A stretch of 8,580 nucleotides of DNA from Desulfobacterales bacterium (GCA_020056865.1 JAGVGX010000013.1:1-8580); one strand, 5' to 3'. Counted from the stretch's first letter, positions 1-7,312 are shown. Notes: a model not told the origin generated them from the sequence alone. Numbers and translations are program-made.

Positions 1-1
1 T

Positions 2-751
2 AAAGGCAACGATGTATTGTCTCTTGAAAGTAAAGATTTACAGCGTCTGCGCGGAAGTCAAATCAGTATGATTTTTCAGGAACCTGCGTCTGCACTTTCG
101 CCACTTCACAGAATCGGCAGGCAGATGGTTGAGGCGATACGTCTGCATGACAACTGCTCGAAAAAAAAGGCCTGGGATCTGGCAGAGCACTGGTTAAAAC
201 AGGTCGGTATTTCTGATACAGCAGAAAGAATGTATGCGTACCCGCATCAGATTTCAGGTGGTATGCGGCAGCGAGTTATGATTGCCATGGCTTTGATGAC
301 AAAGCCGGATCTGATTATAGCAGACGAGCCCACAACTGCCCTTGATGTTACGATTCAGCTTCAAATTTTTCAGTTGATTAAGCAAATGAGACAAGACCAT
401 ACATCTATTTTGCTGATCACCCATGACATGGGCGTTATCTGGGAAATGTGTGATCGTGTTTTAGTGATGTATGCCTCCAGAATTGTCGAGGAAGGAACGC
501 TAAACAATATATTTTCAAACCCGAGCCATCCTTATACCATTGGGCTTTTAAAATCGATTCCAAAACTTGGCAGCTCTAAAGAAAAGTTGTCTGCCATATC
601 CGGAAGTGTGCCGTCACCGTTTAATTATCCAAAAGGATGCCATTTTACAGATAGATGCCCTGTTGCATTTGACAGATGCAAAAAAGAAAAACCGTTGCTT
701 GAAGCATTTGAAAAAGGTCATAAAGCTGCTTGTTTCTATGTGAACCCGTAA
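2..751 (+). CDS. oppD: Oligopeptide/dipeptide ABC importer ATP-binding protein, OppD/DppD type (5'-truncated)
   Basis: One of the two cytoplasmic ATPases that power an Opp/Dpp/Nik-type peptide importer. The reading frame is open to the left edge, so the N-terminus with Walker A lies outside. Visible in order: the ABCD-family stretch KGNDVLSL...LRG, the Q-loop ([11 protein letters not shown]), the ABC signature ISGGMRQR, Walker B LIIADEP with D-loop TTALD, and the H-loop ITHD. The C-terminal peptide-importer extension ([12 protein letters not shown]) has four cysteines in the pattern C-x5-C-x6-C-x17-C. That pattern is typical of this subfamily, where an iron-sulfur cluster has been reported in some members. 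The in-frame TTG at 17 is internal, not a start. An OppF-type partner follows 23 bases downstream. Substrate (peptide, nickel or other small solute) cannot be told from the ATPase. Subfamily is confident; the exact OppD versus DppD name is not. Confidence 0.93.
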   Translation, partial: KGNDVLSLESKDLQRLRGSQISMIFQEPASALSPLHRIGRQMVEAIRLHDNCSKKKAWDLAEHWLKQVGISDTAERMYAYPHQISGGMRQRVMIAMALMTKPDLIIADEPTTALDVTIQLQIFQLIKQMRQDHTSILLITHDMGVIWEMCDRVLVMYASRIVEEGTLNNIFSNPSHPYTIGLLKSIPKLGSSKEKLSAISGSVPSPFNYPKGCHFTDRCPVAFDRCKKEKPLLEAFEKGHKAACFYVNP

Positions 752-774
752 CTTTTAAATATATAAAAAACGTT

Positions 775-1752
775 ATGCAACCGTTGTGCACACTTGAAGT
801 TGAAAATTTAAAAACATGGTTTCCAGTTAAACGGGGCATCATATCAAAAACTATTGGATATGTCCGGGCGGTTGACGGGATATCTATTTGTATAAAACCA
901 GGGCAAACCCTTGGTCTGGTTGGCGAGTCCGGATGCGGAAAAACTACCCTGGGCAGAACAATTCTCGGGCTTGAAAAGGCGTATAGCGGCAATATTGTTT
1001 TTATGGGGCACGACCTGCTGTCGTTAAAAAAAAGTGAATTTATGCGCCTTAGAAGTAAAATTCAGGTCATTTTCCAAGACCCCATGTCATCGTTGAACCC
1101 AAGAATGAATGTTTTGGATATTGTTACCGAAGGATTGATGCGGTTTCGAAAGACAACCGTATCGAGAAAACAACATGCAAAAGAGCTTGTCACCAGCGTA
1201 GGTTTGGATGAAAATGCCATTTACCGCTATCCTCATGAATTTTCGGGCGGTCAGCGCCAGCGGATTAATATTGCAAGGGCAATTTCCTTAAAACCGGATT
1301 TAATTGTTTGTGACGAGCCGGTAAGTGCGTTAGATGTTTCCGTTCAGGCACAGATTATCAACCTGCTTATGGATTTAAAGGAACAATTTCATCTTTCCTA
1401 TCTTTTTATATCCCATGATTTAAGCGTGGTAGGAAATATTTCAGACCGAATTGCGGTGATGTATCTTGGAAGGATTGTAGAAGAAGGACCCGCACAACAT
1501 ATTATTGAAGACCCGAAACATCCATATACAAAAGCGCTGATCAGTGCCATTCCAAAACCAGGGAAAACGTCGGCCCAAAAGACAAGAATTGTTTTAAAAG
1601 GAGAAATCCCTTCGCCTATGGCCCCTCCGAGTGGGTGCAGGTTTCATACCCGATGTCCTGAATTTATGGACATATGTAGCATTCATGATCCAGAGAAAAC
1701 ACAACTTGGAAAACGCGACATATGGTGTCATTTGTATTCATCTGAAAGATAA
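775..1752 (+). CDS. oppF: Oligopeptide/dipeptide ABC importer ATP-binding protein, OppF/DppF type
   Basis: Second ATPase of the same peptide-type importer; it pairs with the preceding OppD-like subunit at the membrane. With the ATG at 775 it is 325 aa, the usual OppF length. Visible: Walker A GESGCGKT (about 50-57), Q-loop IFQDPMSSLNP (about 99-109), signature FSGGQRQR (about 156-163), Walker B LIVCDEP (about 176-182), D-loop SALD, H-loop ISHD (His about 214), and the C-terminal extension HPYTKALISAIP. The four cysteines near 288, 294, 301 and 318 have almost the same spacing as in the partner. A TTG at 730 would give a longer form overlapping the upstream gene. The ATG is preferred because the OppF-like homologous N-terminus (TLEVENLKTWFPVKRG) begins just after it, though no good ribosome binding site precedes it, so coupling to the upstream gene is likely. 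It is the last importer gene in this direction. Confidence 0.93.
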   Translation: MQPLCTLEVENLKTWFPVKRGIISKTIGYVRAVDGISICIKPGQTLGLVGESGCGKTTLGRTILGLEKAYSGNIVFMGHDLLSLKKSEFMRLRSKIQVIFQDPMSSLNPRMNVLDIVTEGLMRFRKTTVSRKQHAKELVTSVGLDENAIYRYPHEFSGGQRQRINIARAISLKPDLIVCDEPVSALDVSVQAQIINLLMDLKEQFHLSYLFISHDLSVVGNISDRIAVMYLGRIVEEGPAQHIIEDPKHPYTKALISAIPKPGKTSAQKTRIVLKGEIPSPMAPPSGCRFHTRCPEFMDICSIHDPEKTQLGKRDIWCHLYSSER

Positions 1753-1831
1753 GATAGACAATCTGATACTATAAATTCAATAAGCTATTCAAGGTGACAA
1801 TAAACTCAGGGCAATTCATTTTTAGGCTCTG

Positions 1832-1860
1832 TTGACATTTCATTTCATTTATTATGGAAT
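1832..1860 (+). promoter_or_regulatory. Candidate sigma-70 promoter for the acidic small protein
   Basis: A consensus -35 TTGACA (1832-1837) is followed after 17 bases by TGGAAT (1855-1860), four of six matches to the -10 consensus. It would leave a leader of about 135 bases containing the palindrome at 1941-1960. A weaker alternative is TTGAAA (1900-1905) with TTAACT (1923-1928), also at 17 bases. Assignment is by motif only. Confidence 0.35.
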
Positions 1861-1940
1861 CCTGACATATTGAAAGGCTACTGACAATGTAAAAAAAGCT
1901 TGAAATTGGTTTTTATTTATGATTAACTCTGCCACTTTTT

Positions 1941-1960
1941 AGCCATTAATGTTAATGGCT
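1941..1960. repeat. Perfect 20-bp palindrome in the 5' region of the acidic-protein gene
   Basis: AGCCATTAA-TG-TTAATGGCT, two perfect 9-base arms around two bases, about 44 bases upstream of the ATG at 2004. It may be a binding site for a dimeric regulator or a leader hairpin. It is followed by GTTTC rather than a T-run, so it is a poor terminator. Confidence 0.55.
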
Positions 1961-2003
1961 GTTTCAAAATAATAATTTATAATTTAGCAATAAGGAGTGA
2001 ACT

Positions 2004-2294
2004 ATGAAAAATGTTGTTTTATCAATTATGATCTTTTTTTGTATGAGTCTCATTGCCATTCAGCTCGAGTCTCCTCTATGCGCTCAAGAAGAGTCACAAA
2101 CTGAAATGAATATTGGAAGTGATGAATATCAAGAAACGAACGACTCAGAAGCTCTGGATATGGGAACCATTGAAGAATCAGATGACAATTCGGAAGCTAT
2201 TGATATGGAATCTCTTGAAAAAGAAAATGACGAGACTGGATCTGAAGTGGATAAGAACCAGGAAGACGTTGATATGGAAGAAACGAATCAATAG
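2004..2294 (+). CDS. Secreted, highly acidic repeat-containing small protein of unknown function
   Basis: I do not recognise a family. The 96-aa product begins with a signal peptide: MKN, a hydrophobic core (about 4-21), then ESPLCA-QE, giving a likely signal peptidase I cut after Ala27. The cysteine at 26 does not sit in a good lipobox. The mature part of about 69 residues has no cysteine, about 27 Asp/Glu and only two Lys. It contains degenerate repeats: SEALDMGTIEE, SEAIDMESLEK and a final EDVDMEE. It should be disordered and strongly anionic in the periplasm or outside, suited to binding cations or basic peptides, but that is inference. The start is supported by AAGGAG (1992-1997) six bases before the ATG. 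An overlapping +1-frame reading (2113-2310) is a shadow. The gene is alone between the importer genes and a convergent terminator. Confidence 0.68.
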   Translation: MKNVVLSIMIFFCMSLIAIQLESPLCAQEESQTEMNIGSDEYQETNDSEALDMGTIEESDDNSEAIDMESLEKENDETGSEVDKNQEDVDMEETNQ

Positions 2295-2497
2295 TAGCAA
2301 GACGTCTTGACGATTGATTATTACTAAAACAGGCAAGTTGGGCATGCCTACTCCACTGGTAAATCAATCCCTATGTCGAACTATAGCGCACCTTAGGGAT
2401 GTCAGACATTCTGTGTGACTGCTTTTCCTATTTCAAGATAAAAAAGGCAACGGGTTTCATCCAATGTGGAATTTGGCATCTAATGATATGAGCTTTG

Positions 2498-2521
2498 TGC
2501 CCATAACACGGGCAGATTTTT
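2498..2521 (+). terminator. Weak candidate terminator after the acidic-protein gene
   Basis: TGCCC (2498-2502) pairs with GGGCA (2510-2514) around a 7-base loop and is followed by GATTTTT. The stem is only 5 bp but GC-rich, so this may assist the stronger hairpin just downstream. Confidence 0.33.
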
Positions 2522-2529
2522 CAAAGCAT

Positions 2530-2580
2530 AAAGGGTGTTTTTATGTAAACGTAAAACATAAAAACACCCTTTGGTTTTTT
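2530..2580. terminator. Strong intrinsic terminator between convergent genes
   Basis: A perfect 17-bp stem (2530-2546 with 2556-2572; arm AAAGGGTGTTTTTATGT) and a 9-base loop, followed on the + strand by GGTTTTTT. On the - strand, read 42 bases after the stop of the glycyl radical enzyme gene, the hairpin is equally stable but followed only by a weak T-rich stretch. It most likely ends transcription from both sides, with the + direction better formed. Confidence 0.85.
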
Positions 2581-2621
2581 AAAAAATCAGTATTTGATTA
2601 GGCAAACACGTTTGATGACGC

Positions 2622-5120
2622 TTAAATTTCCTGAACCGTTCGTGCAATGATGGTATCTTGCGTTTTTTTGTTAAGGCTGGTAAAATGAGCGCTATAACCG
2701 GCAACCCTTACCTGAAGTTCACTGTAGTCCTCCGGTGCTTTCTGTGCAGCCAGCAGAGTGTCATTATCCACCATATTAAACTGAATATGATTTATACCCA
2801 AATCACACCATGTTTCTATATATGACTTCCACACGCCAAAGCCCTTATCGCCAACAAGCTGAGCAGGTGAAAGCCGCTGGTTTAAAAGATTCGCACGAAA
2901 CATGTCTTCGTGATTAAGCTTGCCAACAGATCTTAAAACCGCTGTGGGACCTTTTTTATCAATTCCTGCTCCTGGTGAGCATCCTCCGTCATAGCATGTA
3001 TCTCCAAGGCGTCTTCCATTGGGAAGCGCTCCTAAGAGTGCCCCGCCTACTGTATAGGCTGCTATATTCTGTGGTACCATGGGGATCCCTTTTGCTGTTT
3101 TCCCCCAGCACTGGGCGGGAAGAGAAACTTCATCACGAACCCGTTCATGGAATTTCACAATAATATCGTCGGCATATGGGTCATCATTTCCCCATTTAGG
3201 GGCATGAACAAAATCCATTCGTTCTTTTTCATATCCTTCCCAGTTGGCTTTCAGCATCACAAGGAGTTGCTCCATGGTATATTTTTTTTCATCAAAGACT
3301 AATTTTTTGATTGCCACAATTGAATCCATCCCGTCCATCCAGATAAAATTGGTCAGCCAGTTGTTTCCATGCTCACGTCTTTGAAAACAATTGATGCCTT
3401 CTTCAACACATCGTTCATAAGTGGCGCTAAGATGGGGTTTTCCCATTAACTCTTCAATATAACGAGACATATTTCTGATTTTACAGGCTTCCCATGACAT
3501 GACTTTAAAGTGCTCAAGAGATGCATCAACGAATTCTTCAAAGGTCATGTTGGCAGCTTCACCTGTTTTGGGACCAATTTGCATATTGAAGATCGGATTC
3601 CACCCATTCCAAAGGGCAAGTTCAACACACTTGGATCCTAAGGTAGCACTTGATGAATAGCGGCTGGGCATGCATCCGTCTTTTGTTTCCGGACACGGCA
3701 CAATGCAGGCTTGGGCAGTCCATGTTCTTGCTTCCTCTTCAGGGGTGTTGCTCCAGAACATATTAGATTGAATCAGTACCTGATCATTACGGATATTGGG
3801 AAACCCAAGACCGTGACGAATACATTCAAACGCATTTTTAAGAACATCTTCAGGCATATCCTTGTTGTATCTTAAGGCAAAGGTTGGTGACGTACAACGC
3901 ACAAGTCGGGCAGCCTCTAAAAATATATTCGTCAAATCATTGTATTTAAGGGTGCCATCAGGCGCCATCCCTCCAAGCGTCCAAACATAGGCACCTACAT
4001 CGCCTGTTGCAAGTTCTCTGTATTGTCTGTCTCGACTACTGCCATATTCAAATGCTCTGATAAGATATTCGCATACATATTCCAGAGCATCATCTCTGGT
4101 AAGGGTTTTGTCTTTTATTACATCCTGTTCGTACCACTGCCAAAACCACCAGTCATTGTGGGTTGGCCAGGAGGCATCAGATTTTTCGCGCTTTCTGCAC
4201 ATGGTTTGTATGTGTTCAAACTGAAGTGCTTCAGGGAAAGTCCTTGGGGTGTTTGCCGGGACATGTGCACACCTTTGCGAAATATCAAGCAATTCTTGTT
4301 TTCGTTTAGGATCAGATTCGAAATTTTCTGCAACAATTCTGGCTAGTCTGGAAAGACGCTTTGCATAACGGATCTCTGATTCAAGGGTTATTTTCATTGC
4401 TTTCCAGTTGTCGATTCTTTTCAGATAATGGTACTCCTGATCAAAATCAGGCTTTGCCCCTACTTTGTACAGAACATCGTCAGCTTCTTTTAAATGTTGA
4501 TCAATCTCTTCTATAATTGCATTGTAACCCTTTTTGTAGTAAGAAAACTGCGATGTGCAGTAGGCGGTTGTTTCTAAATGCGGTCCTCCAGTGAAGGTCT
4601 GTGATGTTCGACACATGATCATCTGGCGTTTGCTGAGCAGTCTTTCGGTAAACGATTGCTGCGTATACGGCTTCATGATTTCCAATGCTTCGGCAACTTC
4701 ATCGCGCTTATCAAGATCAATCAGCTCATCTTTGTCATTCAAAAAGTCTTCGTTAAAAGAAAAAGAGCCGTTCGGCACCCAGAATATTTTATGGGGTTGA
4801 GACGCACAGTTTCCGATAATTCTTGAATGATCGACAATAAATACGGGAATTTCATCATTAACTTTTTCAAGCGCCTTTGACCACGTCAGCATATATGGTT
4901 CGACCTTGGCTTCAGGCCTGTTAAAGACCTTCCCGTATATAATAGGCCCATATTCACACGCTTTTGTACCCGGAAGATAGGATGATCCTTTAGAAGCTTT
5001 TGACCAGACTGCTTTTCTAATGTAATCAATACGCTTTGAGCGGGCTTTCGCGGCCCACCACCAATACTGTCTTTTATCTAAAAATTCCTGGAGTTCTTGT
5101 TTTTTTCCAGTGGTGTTCAT
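2622..5120 (-). CDS. Glycyl radical enzyme, X-succinate synthase / arylacetate decarboxylase-like, substrate unknown
   Basis: A pyruvate formate-lyase-superfamily enzyme of 832 aa that uses a stored glycyl radical and a thiyl radical, so it works only without oxygen. The C-terminal glycyl loop is plain: RVAGYSAHF with Gly808, then QDTIIART near the end. The candidate radical cysteine is C472 in AQACIVP; other cysteines at 476 and 483 (PCPETKDGC) make the loop unusual. A Cys-x-Glu motif, as in decarboxylases and dehydratases (GCVE/GCLE), is absent: residue 474 is Val. Arg487 lies 15 residues after C472, the spacing I recall for Cys493/Arg508 of benzylsuccinate synthase, where the Arg holds fumarate. 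The N-terminal half is Trp-rich (YWWWAAK; NDWWFWQWYEQD). Length fits the large subunits of these enzymes. The ATG at 5120 is preceded by AGGAGGT (5128-5134). No activating enzyme or small subunit is in view. Enzyme class is confident; substrate is open. Confidence 0.92.
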   Translation of the reverse strand: MNTTGKKQELQEFLDKRQYWWWAAKARSKRIDYIRKAVWSKASKGSSYLPGTKACEYGPIIYGKVFNRPEAKVEPYMLTWSKALEKVNDEIPVFIVDHSRIIGNCASQPHKIFWVPNGSFSFNEDFLNDKDELIDLDKRDEVAEALEIMKPYTQQSFTERLLSKRQMIMCRTSQTFTGGPHLETTAYCTSQFSYYKKGYNAIIEEIDQHLKEADDVLYKVGAKPDFDQEYHYLKRIDNWKAMKITLESEIRYAKRLSRLARIVAENFESDPKRKQELLDISQRCAHVPANTPRTFPEALQFEHIQTMCRKREKSDASWPTHNDWWFWQWYEQDVIKDKTLTRDDALEYVCEYLIRAFEYGSSRDRQYRELATGDVGAYVWTLGGMAPDGTLKYNDLTNIFLEAARLVRCTSPTFALRYNKDMPEDVLKNAFECIRHGLGFPNIRNDQVLIQSNMFWSNTPEEEARTWTAQACIVPCPETKDGCMPSRYSSSATLGSKCVELALWNGWNPIFNMQIGPKTGEAANMTFEEFVDASLEHFKVMSWEACKIRNMSRYIEELMGKPHLSATYERCVEEGINCFQRREHGNNWLTNFIWMDGMDSIVAIKKLVFDEKKYTMEQLLVMLKANWEGYEKERMDFVHAPKWGNDDPYADDIIVKFHERVRDEVSLPAQCWGKTAKGIPMVPQNIAAYTVGGALLGALPNGRRLGDTCYDGGCSPGAGIDKKGPTAVLRSVGKLNHEDMFRANLLNQRLSPAQLVGDKGFGVWKSYIETWCDLGINHIQFNMVDNDTLLAAQKAPEDYSELQVRVAGYSAHFTSLNKKTQDTIIARTVQEI

Positions 5121-5312
5121 GATGATTACCTCCTATACGGTTAAATATTTGAATATATTAATATTTTCTTGTTAACCACCAAAAGGTTGTTATATTATTA
5201 CCATGATAACCTTTTGCATGGCAATAAAAATAATATGAACAGTTGGTAAATATTTGTTTCTATATATTCAAAACATACAATAGTTAAGCAAAGACTCAAT
5301 ATATAAGTGGAT
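5121..5312 (-). promoter_or_regulatory. Leader of the glycyl radical enzyme gene, with candidate promoter and strong ribosome binding site
   Basis: A 192-base AT-rich spacer separates the dipeptidase gene from the glycyl radical enzyme gene, which suggests separate control. On the - strand TTGCCA (5224-5219) is followed after 18 bases by TAATAA (5200-5195), a weak sigma-70-like pair overlapping the inverted repeat. The strong Shine-Dalgarno AGGAGGT (5134-5128) fixes the ATG at 5120. There is no terminator hairpin after the dipeptidase gene, so read-through is also possible. Confidence 0.4.
5180..5216. repeat. Inverted repeat upstream of the glycyl radical enzyme gene
   Basis: CAAAAGGTTGT (5180-5190) and ATAACCTTTTG (5206-5216) form 11-base arms with one G-T wobble and a 15-base centre. 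The position, overlapping the possible promoter, suits an operator or a leader hairpin. It has no T-run and is not a terminator. Confidence 0.5.
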
Positions 5313-6326
5313 TCACAGATGGGAAGAATAAAATCGATACCAGTTTTCCCCCATAATAGCTGCTATATTTTTTTTAGAATAACCATGAGTGTTAAAAATT
5401 TCTGCAAGATTGCCAAACAGTCCAGGATGATCCAGCCCTTTATTTTCAATATCAAAACCCCCGAAATCTGAACCTATGCCAAAAAAATCGGTGGTTCCGA
5501 ATTTTTGAACAGCTCGGTCTATTTGCATAAACAGGTCGTGTATGGTTGCATTGTTGTGAATGGAAAGCATTTCAGGATTTACGGAAATGCCTATCATGCC
5601 CTTTCTTTCAATGATAACCTTTAGTTGTTCGTCTGAAAGATTTCTGGGTTTATCACAGCATGCTTTAAATCCGGTGTGAGAAGATATGATCGGCCCTTCA
5701 ACTATGGATATCAATTCCCAAAAACCCGGTTCAGCAAGATGTGCCACATCAATAATGATGTTATGCTGTTCGAGTTTTTTTACAAGCTTTTTGCCCGCAT
5801 TAGTAAGGCCTTTCGGATATGCAATGTTGTTGCCGTCTGCTATCCTGTTTCTTCCTGCATGCGTTAACCCAACCACCTTGAACCCTTCGTCAATAAAAGC
5901 GCAAATGTCCATATCAATGAGTGCATCTGCGTTTTCCAGTAAAAAAATAGCGCCTGTTTTTTTGTTGCCATAAAAAATTCTTTTAAGATCACAAGCGTTT
6001 TTTATATGGCAAAGACCACGTAAAAAATGTTTTGAATATAATAAAATCAAATTAAGATGATCTACTGAGGTCGCCGGGCCGTTATATTTATCCTGGCAAT
6101 AAAATGCGGATACAATTATGCGAACATGCCCCTTGATTAACCTGTCGGAGGTGATCTGACATTCGGACAGGTTCAGAAAATCAATGTTGACCTGCCGGGT
6201 CATCATCATATAAACAAGATCCACATGTCCGTCAAAAACAGGGAAACAGTCTGGTTGTTTGGATGTGTTATGTTGTTTTGATTTGTTATCTGGCAAAGGA
6301 AAGATACTCACTTGTAATGAATTCAT
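5313..6326 (-). CDS. M19-type (membrane/renal dipeptidase family) metallodipeptidase
   Basis: A 337-aa dinuclear-zinc peptidase of the M19 family, which cuts dipeptides including ones with D- or altered C-terminal residues. Family landmarks in order: FDGHVDL with His34 and Asp36 (metal ligands), bridging Glu131 in LLENADA, LTHAGRN (about 154-160), IDVAHLAEPGF with His196, ISSHTGF with His217, the RNLSDE segment, GIGSDFGG with Asp287, and the terminal GENWYRFY. Substitutions against the usual motifs are SHTGF for SHSN and SDFGG for SDFDG; the metal ligands remain. No signal peptide or membrane segment, so it should act in the cytoplasm. The ATG at 6326 lies 41 bases inside the end of the methyltransferase gene and has no clear ribosome binding site, indicating translational coupling. 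Context suggests trimming or final release of a modified peptide; ordinary peptide turnover is the alternative. Confidence 0.9.
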   Translation of the reverse strand: MNSLQVSIFPLPDNKSKQHNTSKQPDCFPVFDGHVDLVYMMMTRQVNIDFLNLSECQITSDRLIKGHVRIIVSAFYCQDKYNGPATSVDHLNLILLYSKHFLRGLCHIKNACDLKRIFYGNKKTGAIFLLENADALIDMDICAFIDEGFKVVGLTHAGRNRIADGNNIAYPKGLTNAGKKLVKKLEQHNIIIDVAHLAEPGFWELISIVEGPIISSHTGFKACCDKPRNLSDEQLKVIIERKGMIGISVNPEMLSIHNNATIHDLFMQIDRAVQKFGTTDFFGIGSDFGGFDIENKGLDHPGLFGNLAEIFNTHGYSKKNIAAIMGENWYRFYSSHL

Positions 6327-7227
6327 AGTGGTTGCAATGATTGCGGATTTTCCATAAAACCGAGCCTTTTTTTGTCATATGCCATGGGAAAACCATGTTT
6401 TTGTCTTTTTTCTCCATAATTAAGCGGATATTATCAATGCCTTTTCCAGAATATAGCCCTTGTTTTTTCCCACCCAACCAGGTTTCTTTTGTTGCAATAT
6501 CTTCTGACCATGAAAACGGGTCTGAAAAAAGGAAAAAGGCGTTTGTGTTTTTAGCAATTCGGTTTATTTCGTAAAGATGTTCTATAGGCTTTGATACCTT
6601 GTCTATTATGTTAAGTGAGGAAATCATTTGAAAGGTATTACGAGCAAAAGGCAGCGCCGTAACATCAGCAACAATAAATTCCACATTGCTGCTGATAAAG
6701 TTGTCGGGAAGTTTAATGGTTTTTTTTTCCTTCAACACCCCTTCGGTTATCAGATCAAAATCAAGGTATTTTTGCTTTAGCAGTTTTCTAGCCAGACTGA
6801 TAAAGGTATAAGATAAGTCAACGCCAATGGCAAACTGGCTTTTTTGTCCTAGTTCAAATGTAAAGCGACCAGCTGCACAGCCTGCATCTAGAGCAATACA
6901 GGCATTGTTTGTAATTTGTGATGACCAGGTTTGGTAGGCATCGTGTGAATTCGAATGATCAAAAATATCTGAATAATGAGACCAGAGGTAAGATGAAATG
7001 ACATGTTCTTTTTCATACCGGTTTGAGCCTTGATTTGATATATTGACAGATCCGGGCAATAAACGTCCAATGCCTTCATCAATAGTATAGGTACAGTTGC
7101 ATGCGTTGCAACAGAGATTCCCGGAAATAATTTCATTGCCTTCAGCTTGATATGTAACTGTTTTTAATGGGTACTCTTTGGGAAGACATGCCGGACAAAT
7201 GAGTAAATCAGCAAGTAGCTTATTCAT
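6286..7227 (-). CDS. Class I SAM-dependent methyltransferase with N-terminal zinc ribbon
   Basis: Transfers a methyl group from S-adenosylmethionine; 313 aa from the ATG at 7227. The N-terminal 60 residues look like a Trm112-type zinc ribbon: CPAC (11-14) and CCNACNC (39-45), then the TIDEGIGRLLP turn. The Rossmann methyltransferase fold follows: motif I LDAGCAAGRF (113-122), acidic GVDLS (Asp137), VADVTALPF (Asp188) and SSLNIIDKV (203-211). The C-terminus (VLWKIRNHCNHYEFITSEYL) resembles the tails of stand-alone methyltransferases with this zinc ribbon. A TTG at 7263 would add 12 residues, but the family-like start and a TAGGT site about ten bases upstream favour 7227. It lies downstream of the repeat peptide gene and overlaps the dipeptidase gene. 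Target unknown; the Cys- and His-rich peptide is the obvious candidate by context. Confidence 0.88.
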   Translation of the reverse strand: MNKLLADLLICPACLPKEYPLKTVTYQAEGNEIISGNLCCNACNCTYTIDEGIGRLLPGSVNISNQGSNRYEKEHVISSYLWSHYSDIFDHSNSHDAYQTWSSQITNNACIALDAGCAAGRFTFELGQKSQFAIGVDLSYTFISLARKLLKQKYLDFDLITEGVLKEKKTIKLPDNFISSNVEFIVADVTALPFARNTFQMISSLNIIDKVSKPIEHLYEINRIAKNTNAFFLFSDPFSWSEDIATKETWLGGKKQGLYSGKGIDNIRLIMEKKDKNMVFPWHMTKKGSVLWKIRNHCNHYEFITSEYLSFAR

Positions 7228-7240
7228 CGTGTTTATACCT

Positions 7241-7280
7241 AAAAATATAAAGCGGGATGACAAAAAAAATCAACCCGCTT
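7241..7280 (-). terminator. Terminator/attenuator hairpin between the repeat peptide gene and the methyltransferase gene
   Basis: Read on the - strand, AAGCGGG (7280-7274) pairs perfectly with CCCGCTT (7256-7250), with an inner TGA/TCA pairing across one mismatch. It is followed by TTATATTTTT (7250-7241). Placed 33 bases after the peptide stop, it should end part of the transcripts and let the rest continue, giving more message for the peptide than for the downstream enzymes. Confidence 0.6.
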
Positions 7281-7312
7281 CACATAGTTTTGTTGTTTAT
7301 AAGTTTTCGTAC

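Larger units (their letters stand above)
1753..2003 (+). other. Spacer between importer operon and acidic-protein gene
   Basis: No coding sequence is supported here. It holds a candidate sigma-70 promoter (1832-1860), a perfect palindrome (1941-1960), a TATAAT hexamer at 1978-1983 without a matching -35, and the ribosome binding site of the next gene. No convincing rho-independent terminator follows the importer genes, so read-through into the small gene is possible. Confidence 0.6.
2295..2621. other. Convergent intergenic region with terminators, no gene seen
   Basis: I see no supportable gene between the acidic-protein gene (+) and the glycyl radical enzyme gene (-). Contents: a 12-bp palindrome CAAGACGTCTTG (2298-2309); a 7-bp inverted repeat ATCCCTA/TAGGGAT (2367-2373 and 2394-2400) with a 20-base loop; a weak terminator-like hairpin (2498-2521); and a strong hairpin (2530-2572). 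Confidence 0.6.

Noticed and set aside
645..992. Open frame on the - strand across the OppD/OppF junction
   Set aside because: Antisense to two well-conserved ATPase genes, no ribosome binding site or recognisable domain.
1824..1838. GGCTCTGTTGACA-like sequence resembling an insertion-sequence terminal repeat
   Set aside because: No matching inverted partner, target duplication or transposase remnant found; it reads better as a -35 element.
2113..2310. Lys/Trp-rich open frame overlapping the acidic-protein gene
   Set aside because: Shadow created by the GA-rich repeats of the real gene in another frame; it has no signal or ribosome binding site of its own.
2395..2430. Stretch with TGTCAGACATTCTGTGTGACT resembling an IS256-family end
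   Set aside because: No second end and no transposase fragment in the window; similarity is from memory and too weak.
4023..4346. Open frames on both strands inside the glycyl radical enzyme gene
   Set aside because: They lie wholly inside a conserved 832-codon gene and have no start signals or recognisable domains.
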